Shown here: in pieces, positions 13,858 to 18,310 of the stretch | Layout: every line of letters begins with the position of its first letter | Position numbering within the stretch: position 1 is the first letter of the stretch | Assembly: GCA_964399955.1 (NCBI GenBank) | Contig: CAYNST010000064.1 | Location: 1 to 18,310, forward strand | Origin: CAYNST01 sp964399955 | GTDB lineage: Bacteria; Pseudomonadota; Gammaproteobacteria; Pseudomonadales; Cellvibrionaceae | Direction of reading: 5' to 3' | DNA: 18,310 bases | Notes under the pieces: model-generated | The model's input: the letters and a program-made list of their open reading frames with translations, nothing else | Databases searched by the model: none | What the model was told of the DNA's origin: nothing | Translations under genes and position numbers: made by a program

Positions 13858-13883
13858 TACAACATCCAATTGGAGTGCTTGTA
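13858..13883. promoter_or_regulatory. Possible operator upstream of pomA
   Basis: TACAA (13858-13862) and TTGTA (13879-13883) flank a central 8-bp palindrome CCAATTGG (13866-13873) about 50 bp before the pomA start. The arms are not evenly spaced from the centre (3 and 5 bases). It might be a regulator site for the stator operon; no flagellar sigma-28 promoter of correct spacing was seen. Confidence 0.3.
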
Positions 13884-13931
13884 GATGAATGTGTTAAGCG
13901 CCTTGCTGGCAGCAAAACGGGAGACCCCTGC

Positions 13932-14690
13932 GTGGATCTAGCAACCCTCGTGGGTGTGGTGGGCACCGTTGCGCTGATCGTGGTCTCCATGCTGTTAACT
14001 GGAGAGGTTGGCATTTTTGTCAATGTGCCTTCGCTGGTGATTGTCGTGGGCGGCACCATCTTCGCGGTTATGGCCAAATATGGCCTGGGCCAGTTCTTGA
14101 GCGCCGGCAGGGTGGCAGCCAAAAGCTTTGTGGTGAAGACCCTAGACCCTAATGAACTGATCGACGAACTGGTGCGCCTGGCGGACGAGGCGCGCAAGGG
14201 CGGGTTGCTGTCACTGGAGGGCAAGGAGGTCAGCAGTAATTTTTTGCAACGCGGCATACAGCTCTTGGTGGACGGCCACGACCCGGAGGTGGTCAAGGCG
14301 TTGCTGTCGCGCGACAAACTGCAGGCGCAGCGCCGCCACAACGTGGGCGCATCCATTTTTTCCTCCATGGCGGATGTGGCGCCATCCATGGGCATGATTG
14401 GTACCTTGGTGGGTCTGGTATCCATGCTGGCCAATATGGACGACCCCAAAGCCATTGGCCCGGCCATGGCGGTGGCATTGCTGACAACCTTGTACGGTGC
14501 GCTCATTGCCAACGGTATCTGCGGTCCTATTGCCGGCAAATTGAAGCTGCGCGCTGAAGAAGAGGCCATGAACAAGAACCTGATCATCGACGCGCTGATG
14601 GCGGTTCAGAACGGTCAGAACCCACGCATCATCGACTCGATGCTGCGCAACTATTTGCCCGAAGGCAAGCGCGAAATAGTTGATACCTGA
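13932..14690 (+). CDS. pomA: Flagellar stator protein PomA (MotA/PomA family)
   Basis: Inner-membrane stator subunit that forms the ion channel with PomB. A reading from 13809 exists, but GTG at 13932 gives MDLATLVGVVG, matching Vibrio PomA (MDLATLLGLIGG), and GGGAG lies 8 nt upstream. The 252-residue protein has four membrane segments (about 5-22, 31-50, 147-166, 174-196). The cytoplasmic loop residues Arg88, Lys89 and Glu96, and Thr158 and Thr186 in the third and fourth segments, fall at the same numbers as in Vibrio PomA, supporting a sodium-type stator (alignment from memory). It is followed at 11 bp by pomB. Confidence 0.94.
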   Translation: MDLATLVGVVGTVALIVVSMLLTGEVGIFVNVPSLVIVVGGTIFAVMAKYGLGQFLSAGRVAAKSFVVKTLDPNELIDELVRLADEARKGGLLSLEGKEVSSNFLQRGIQLLVDGHDPEVVKALLSRDKLQAQRRHNVGASIFSSMADVAPSMGMIGTLVGLVSMLANMDDPKAIGPAMAVALLTTLYGALIANGICGPIAGKLKLRAEEEAMNKNLIIDALMAVQNGQNPRIIDSMLRNYLPEGKREIVDT

Positions 14691-14701
14691 GATGGCCGCA
14701 C

Positions 14702-15688
14702 GTGACTGACGAAGAAGAACAACAGTGCGACTGCCCAGTAGGCATCCCGGCGTGGATGGCAACCTTTGCCGACTTGATGGCGCTGTTGATGTGCTTCTTC
14801 GTGTTGCTGTTGTCCTTCTCGGAAATGGACGCCATGAAATTCAAGCGCCTGGCAGGCTCCATGGCGCAGGCGTTTGGCGTTCAGGCAGAGTGGAACGTCA
14901 ACGAGGTGCCCAAAGGCACCAGCATCATTGCCCAGGAGTTCAGCCCCGGCCGCCCCGAGCCCACGCCCATCAATGAGATTTGGCAGAGCACGGACGACAC
15001 CACGCAGATGTCGCTGGAGGTCAATTGCGCTCAGGAATACGACATCCAGCAGGGCGAAGATGCCCTGGAAACAGGCGCACAGGCGCGGGTCAAGCAGCTG
15101 GTGGACGAACTGGTCAGGGAGACCGAGGCCCATGCCCATCGCCTGGCGAGCGCCTTGCAGGCACAGATCCTTGCCGGGCAGATTGAGGTGGAAACCCGCG
15201 GCCGAAAGATTATTGTGCGCATCCGCGAGAAAGGCTCATTTGCCTCCGGCTCGGCGGATCTGGAGCCAGGGCTGCGCGACGTCATGGACGAAATACGTGG
15301 CGTACTGGCGCAGCAGCCCGGCCGCATTCTGGTGCAGGGCCACTCGGACGACATTCCCATCAGCACCCAGCGTTTTCGCTCCAACTGGGACTTGTCCGCT
15401 GCACGGGCAGTGTCTGTGGCGCATGAGCTGATGCGTGGGGGCCGTCTGCAGCCCAGCCGGTTTGAGGTTTCCGGCAAGGCCGACACCCAGCCTTTGGCGT
15501 CCAATACCAGTGCGGCTGCCCGCGCCCGCAATCGGCGGGTGGAGATAGTGATAGAGCAAAGCTTGACGGACGCCGTCTCTGAAGAGGACAAGGCGCTGCT
15601 GCAGAGCAGCGAAGGTGAAGATGTGCTGCGCGAGCTGAAAATTGAACCCAAGTACCTGTTTGAGCTGCAACCGGATGAAATCTTCTAG
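14702..15688 (+). CDS. pomB: Flagellar stator protein PomB (MotB/PomB family)
   Basis: Stator partner of PomA that anchors to peptidoglycan. The 328-residue protein has one membrane segment (about 18-40) with the ion-binding Asp24 in FADLMALLMCFFVLLLSFSE, nearly identical to Vibrio PomB and at the same residue number, which supports a sodium-type motor. A periplasmic linker leads to an OmpA-like peptidoglycan-binding domain (about 168-285; VQGHSDDIPIS, NWDLSAARA, RNRRVEI). An acidic tail of about 40 residues follows that domain. The start is GTG at 14702; only a weak ribosome-binding site (GAGATGG) precedes it, so coupling to pomA is likely. The PilZ gene begins 7 bp after the stop. Confidence 0.94.
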   Translation: MTDEEEQQCDCPVGIPAWMATFADLMALLMCFFVLLLSFSEMDAMKFKRLAGSMAQAFGVQAEWNVNEVPKGTSIIAQEFSPGRPEPTPINEIWQSTDDTTQMSLEVNCAQEYDIQQGEDALETGAQARVKQLVDELVRETEAHAHRLASALQAQILAGQIEVETRGRKIIVRIREKGSFASGSADLEPGLRDVMDEIRGVLAQQPGRILVQGHSDDIPISTQRFRSNWDLSAARAVSVAHELMRGGRLQPSRFEVSGKADTQPLASNTSAAARARNRRVEIVIEQSLTDAVSEEDKALLQSSEGEDVLRELKIEPKYLFELQPDEIF

Positions 15689-15695
15689 GTGATGA

Positions 15696-16262
15696 ATGAA
15701 AACCGACAAGCGACGTTACTTCAGAATTCATGATTGTATGGGACTCAGCTACCATCGACTGGGCCGCGCCAGCAATGAAGACATACCCCCGCCGGCGGGG
15801 GACCTGCTGGGTTTGTTGACGGCGCAGGACGAGGCGATACAGCAACTGCTGAAGTTGAGTGAGGGTCAGCCGGAGCTTGCGCGGCTGGCCAGTACACTCA
15901 AGCACAACCAGCACCGTATCAACACGCAGCTGGCGCTGGACAACGACCTGATGCGGCGCTTGGCGCACCGCTTGCGCGACGTCAGCATCAGCGCCTGTGG
16001 CGTGGCGTTTGCCAGCGACGCCGCGATAGATGCCGGCACCAAGTTGCAGCTTTCTCTGGAGTTGTTGCCCGGGGACCAAACCGTGCGCAGCAAAGGCACG
16101 GTAGTGGGGTGCGAGCCTATCGGCTCCGGCTTTTACTGGAGAGTCGAATTTTACGACATGCACGCGGTAGCGCAGGAAACGCTGATACAGCACATAGTGC
16201 AAAGGCAATTTGCCCAGCTGAAAATGGCGCGCAGTCACCAGGCGCTGAAGCTTGTCGATTGA
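15696..16262 (+). CDS. PilZ-domain protein encoded in the stator operon
   Basis: Probable c-di-GMP receptor acting on the flagellar motor. The 188-residue cytoplasmic protein has the PilZ arginine motif RxxxR at residues 6-10 (RRYFR) right at the N terminus. A charged, probably helical insert (about 35-90) separates it from the second motif region VSISACGVAF (96-105), where the usual D/N-x-S-x-x-G reads Ser97-Ile-Ser99-Ala-Cys-Gly102. The first position is therefore Ser unless Asp95 is used with a two-residue shift. The remainder is the PilZ beta barrel (GTKLQLSLELLPG, GFYWRVEF). It starts 7 bp after pomB with AGGT upstream, so it is cotranscribed with the stator genes. The stator link and c-di-GMP binding are inference. 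Confidence 0.8.
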   Translation: MKTDKRRYFRIHDCMGLSYHRLGRASNEDIPPPAGDLLGLLTAQDEAIQQLLKLSEGQPELARLASTLKHNQHRINTQLALDNDLMRRLAHRLRDVSISACGVAFASDAAIDAGTKLQLSLELLPGDQTVRSKGTVVGCEPIGSGFYWRVEFYDMHAVAQETLIQHIVQRQFAQLKMARSHQALKLVD

Positions 16263-16327
16263 CTTCCAGTCAAGGGCCGAATATATAAAACGCGATTTCT
16301 TAGAAGCAATTGGTATTAAATCGTCAC

Positions 16328-16355
16328 TTGACTGTCAGGCTCCAGCGCATAGTAT
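16328..16355 (+). promoter_or_regulatory. Candidate promoter in the PilZ-HNH gap
   Basis: TTGACT (16328-16333, five of six) and TAGTAT (16350-16355, four of six) are separated by 16 bp. A transcript from here would start near 16362 and either stop at the terminator at 16548 (about 190 nt) or read into the HNH gene. Confidence 0.4.
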
Positions 16356-16515
16356 TGAATATATGCGTCTTTCTTTGTTTGAGGAGGTCTGCCTTCAATA
16401 TCTTCGGTAAAAGTACGGCCGAAATACGCCGCCAAAAACTCGCCCGCCCGTTTGCGCATCCGGCTGCGGTATCCACTCCGCATCCGTCCGACAAATTCTC
16501 GCAACAACGCTTTTC

Positions 16516-16549
16516 AAAACCCCGCCTGGCTTGCCATCGCGGGGTTTTT
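16516..16549 (+). terminator. Strong, probably bidirectional intrinsic terminator
   Basis: AAAACCCCGC (16516-16525) pairs perfectly with GCGGGGTTTT (16539-16548); an inner TGG/CCA pairing tightens the loop, and a T-run follows (16545-16549). On the minus strand the same hairpin ends in TTTT. It probably ends the pomA-pomB-PilZ transcript or a small RNA from the promoter at 16328. Confidence 0.85.
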
Positions 16550-16615
16550 CGTTATGGGGGCCGCGCAGAGCCCAGCGTCTTGCGCTATACCCGCAAATTG
16601 TCCAATGCTTAGGTT

Positions 16616-17212
16616 ATGACAATGGAACCCAGGATACTGAGGCTTAACATGGCGGGGCAGCCCATTGAGTGGCTCAACTGGAAGCAGGGCGTCTGTTTAT
16701 ACGCACGAGATCTGGTGGCTTGGACACTGGGCGGTGTGGTGCGACAGGTTAAGGGCGGGTATTCGCGTTCGGGCAAACGCACGGTCATGCATCTTCCGGC
16801 CATCATGGCCTGCGACGGCCAGCGACTGGCCCCGGTGCTGCGCAACCCGCCCCTCAGCAACAGCGCACTGTTTCATCGCGACAACTTCCAGTGCCTGTAT
16901 TGCGGCGACTATTTTGCCGCAGAGCTGCTGTCTCGCGACCACGTCATGCCTACCAGCCGAGGCGGCGCCGACCGCTGGGAAAATGTGGTGGCGGCCTGTA
17001 AGCGTTGCAACCAGCGTAAGGGCAACAGTTTGCTCAGCGAGATCAATATGTCTTTGCTGGCGCTGCCGTACCGGCCGAATGTCTATGAATACCTGGCCTT
17101 GACCAACAGCCACCGCATTCGCGGTGATCAAATGGAATATCTCAAGCCGCGCTTTGACCGCTATGCTCAGCCCAAACAATGCATGGCGAGGTTTGTGCGC
17201 CAAGCGGGTTGA
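16616..17212 (+). CDS. HNH endonuclease family protein
   Basis: Small HNH nuclease of a widespread bacterial family, biological role unknown. The 198-residue protein has the N-terminal family region RILRLNMAGQPIEWLNW with LYARDLVAWTLG, then PPLSNSALFHRDNFQCLYCG with Cys93 and Cys96, SRDHVMPTSRGG with Asp108-His109, WENVVAAC with Asn123, and CKRCNQRKG with Cys128 and Cys131. The four Cys form the expected zinc site and the His/Asn the HNH catalytic fold. The ATG at 16616 has AGG close by; a second ATG at 16622 is also possible. It lies after the strong terminator, so it is probably expressed on its own. Confidence 0.9.
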   Translation: MTMEPRILRLNMAGQPIEWLNWKQGVCLYARDLVAWTLGGVVRQVKGGYSRSGKRTVMHLPAIMACDGQRLAPVLRNPPLSNSALFHRDNFQCLYCGDYFAAELLSRDHVMPTSRGGADRWENVVAACKRCNQRKGNSLLSEINMSLLALPYRPNVYEYLALTNSHRIRGDQMEYLKPRFDRYAQPKQCMARFVRQAG

Positions 17213-17224
17213 TCTGCTTGGCGC
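17197..17224. repeat. 9-bp perfect hairpin over the HNH gene stop
   Basis: GCGCCAAGC (17197-17205) and GCTTGGCGC (17216-17224) are perfect inverted repeats with a 10-base loop that contains the HNH stop codon. No T-run follows on either strand, so it is not a standard terminator. Confidence 0.6.
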
Positions 17225-17334
17225 CGCCCGCCCTTAGCGTCTGCACGCGCTTACCAAGCCCGCCGGTTTCTTTAACCACACTGCGATCTATGCCATCATA
17301 AACGGCCTCATTCGGCAACTCTAAGTGTGCGTTC

Positions 17335-18204
17335 ATGAATAAAGTAGAAGTGGCTTTCAAAACTCGAGCAAACCTGGGGGAATGCCCCCGCTGGGATTCA
17401 ACAAAGCAATGCCTTTACTGGGTTGATATTAACGAAGGGCAGTTGCACCGCTTTGATCCGGCCACTGGTGAAGACCAGTTTTTGCAGTTTGACGAAGAAA
17501 TAGGCTGTTTCAGCCTGCGTGCCCAGGGCGGTTTTCTGCTGGCCATGCGCAGCGGCTTTCACACCATTGACGGCTGGAGCACCGAGCGCACCTTTATTGC
17601 CGATCCCGAAGCCCACATGGAAAAAAACCGTTTCAATGACGGCCGTGCAGACGCTCGCGGGCGCATGTTCGCAGGTACGGTCTACCCGCCCAAGGACTAT
17701 GGCGGCGCCAGTATTTATTCACTCTCTGCCGACGGCAGCGTAAAAACCTGGGTGAAAGACCTGCTTACGGCCAACGGTATTGCCTTCAGCCCGGACAATA
17801 AAACCTTTTATTACGCCGATACGCCCAGCCACGCCATCACCCATTGCGATTACGATTTGGACACCGGCAGCGTGTCCAATTGCCGGGTGTTCCACCAGTT
17901 TCCGCACGGCGAGGGTCGCCCGGATGGCGCTGCAGTGGATGTTGAAGGCTGCTACTGGACGGCGCTTTACGAGGGGGGGCGCATTGTGCGCTTGAACCCA
18001 CAGGGCGAGATTCTGCAGGAAATTGCAGTGCCCGCCCGCTGCCCCACCATGGTGGCCTTTGGTGGCGCGGATATGAAAACGCTGTACATCACCAGTGTTG
18101 GCAACCGTCCTCAAGCGGAGCTGCAGGACTACCCGCTGTCCGGCTCGCTGTTTCAGGTGCGGGTGGATGTGGCGGGACTGCCGGAAAACACCTTCGGCGG
18201 TTGA
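17335..18204 (+). CDS. SMP-30/gluconolactonase/LRE family protein
   Basis: Six-bladed beta-propeller lactonase family, probably a cytoplasmic sugar lactonase with unknown substrate. The 289-residue protein has the metal-binding residues at expected places: Glu16 in GECPRW, Asn147 in NGIAFSPD, and Asp197 in RPDGAAVD; FNDG (Asn101) is the usual substrate-contact motif. RMFAGTVYP and CYWTALYEGGRIVRLNP are typical family stretches. There is no signal peptide. The ATG at 17335 has only a weak ribosome-binding site. It lies 122 bp after the HNH gene; no sugar-pathway genes are within the window, so the pathway cannot be inferred. Confidence 0.9.
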   Translation: MNKVEVAFKTRANLGECPRWDSTKQCLYWVDINEGQLHRFDPATGEDQFLQFDEEIGCFSLRAQGGFLLAMRSGFHTIDGWSTERTFIADPEAHMEKNRFNDGRADARGRMFAGTVYPPKDYGGASIYSLSADGSVKTWVKDLLTANGIAFSPDNKTFYYADTPSHAITHCDYDLDTGSVSNCRVFHQFPHGEGRPDGAAVDVEGCYWTALYEGGRIVRLNPQGEILQEIAVPARCPTMVAFGGADMKTLYITSVGNRPQAELQDYPLSGSLFQVRVDVAGLPENTFGG

Positions 18205-18222
18205 GTAATGCGCTTAAACATT

Positions 18223-18308
18223 GCCCGCAGTAGCTATTCGGCTCAACCGGTGGCTGTGCAGATTGCGTGGGTTGAATAGTTGCGCCCGCAGTAAAACCCG
18301 GCCCGCAG
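18223..18308. repeat. Short direct repeats flanking an imperfect inverted repeat
   Basis: GCCCGCAGTA occurs at 18223-18232 and 18284-18293, and GCCCGCAG again at 18301-18308. Between the first two copies, TCAACC (18243-18248) pairs with GGTTGA (18270-18275), and CTAT (18234-18237) with ATAG (18276-18279) around a bulge. It resembles a tiny mobile or REP-like element but is cut off from context by the window edge. Confidence 0.4.
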
Positions 18309-18310
18309 CG

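Larger units (their letters stand above)
16263..16615. other. Intergenic region between the PilZ and HNH genes
   Basis: This 353-bp stretch contains a good plus-strand promoter candidate (16328-16355), a strong terminator (16516-16548) and, on the minus strand, a short ORF from TTG 16507 or ATG 16483 to a TAA at 16316 (63 or 55 residues). Its C terminus, FLAAYFGRTFTEDIEGRPP and on to YIQYYALEPDSQVTI, looks protein-like, but I do not recognise it and it lacks a clear ribosome-binding site. CAGTCAAG (16267-16274) and CTTGACTG (16327-16334) form an 8-bp inverted repeat. No function is assigned. Confidence 0.5.

Noticed and set aside
13809..13931. N-terminal extension of pomA
   Set aside because: The GTG at 13932 has GGGAG at good spacing and aligns with the Vibrio PomA start; the extra 41 residues lack homology.
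18241..18277. Integron attC-like ends GCTCAAC and GTTGAAT
   Set aside because: They fit RYYYAAC and GTTRRRY, but the span is only 37 bp, inner boxes are missing and no integrase or cassette array is visible.

Overview
The window looks like an ordinary chromosomal segment of a fairly GC-rich gammaproteobacterium, probably marine and flagellated. TsaD, FolB, FolK, Cca, PrkA, YeaH and YcgB/SpoVR closely resemble their Escherichia coli and Pseudomonas homologues. The stator pair is of the Vibrio PomA/PomB (sodium) type. A Cellvibrionales-like or related marine lineage is my guess; a genus cannot be fixed from the sequence alone. No transposase, CRISPR array, rRNA or tRNA gene was seen.

Layout. 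Positions 1-212 hold the start of rpsU (minus strand, cut by the window edge). tsaD-folB-folK (468-2377) is divergent from it and forms a tight operon. cca (2435-3670) converges on folK. A structured, gene-free stretch (about 3671-3977) with a strong intrinsic terminator and a candidate antiterminator precedes an EamA-family transporter and a divergent SRAP (abasic-site crosslinking) protein. The SRAP stop codon overlaps the stop codon of a convergent photolyase gene (5585-7009). Next come ycgB/spoVR, yeaH and prkA on the minus strand (7210-11944), the starvation-linked PrkA kinase operon, with a good sigma-54-like promoter upstream. After a 580-bp intergenic region come ispA and xseB (minus). 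Divergent from them is a motility operon of pomA, pomB and a PilZ-domain gene (13932-16262). A 353-bp intergenic stretch with a strong terminator leads to an HNH endonuclease gene and an SMP-30/gluconolactonase-family gene. The last 106 bp carry a small repeat-flanked inverted repeat.

How the genes relate. Three conserved gammaproteobacterial neighbourhoods are joined here: rpsU/tsaD/fol/cca, followed as in Pseudomonas by spoVR/yeaH/prkA; xseB/ispA next to pomAB as in Vibrio; and an accessory transporter plus DNA-repair block between cca and spoVR. Two expected neighbours are missing: plsY between tsaD and folB, and dxs after ispA.

The most interesting points are the attenuator-like leader of the EamA/SRAP operon, the PilZ gene in the stator operon (a possible c-di-GMP motor control with an altered binding motif), a possible small RNA or orphan ORF between the PilZ and HNH genes, and the DNA-repair pair with overlapping convergent stops. 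All regulatory calls are from reading by eye and were not tested by folding or alignment software.
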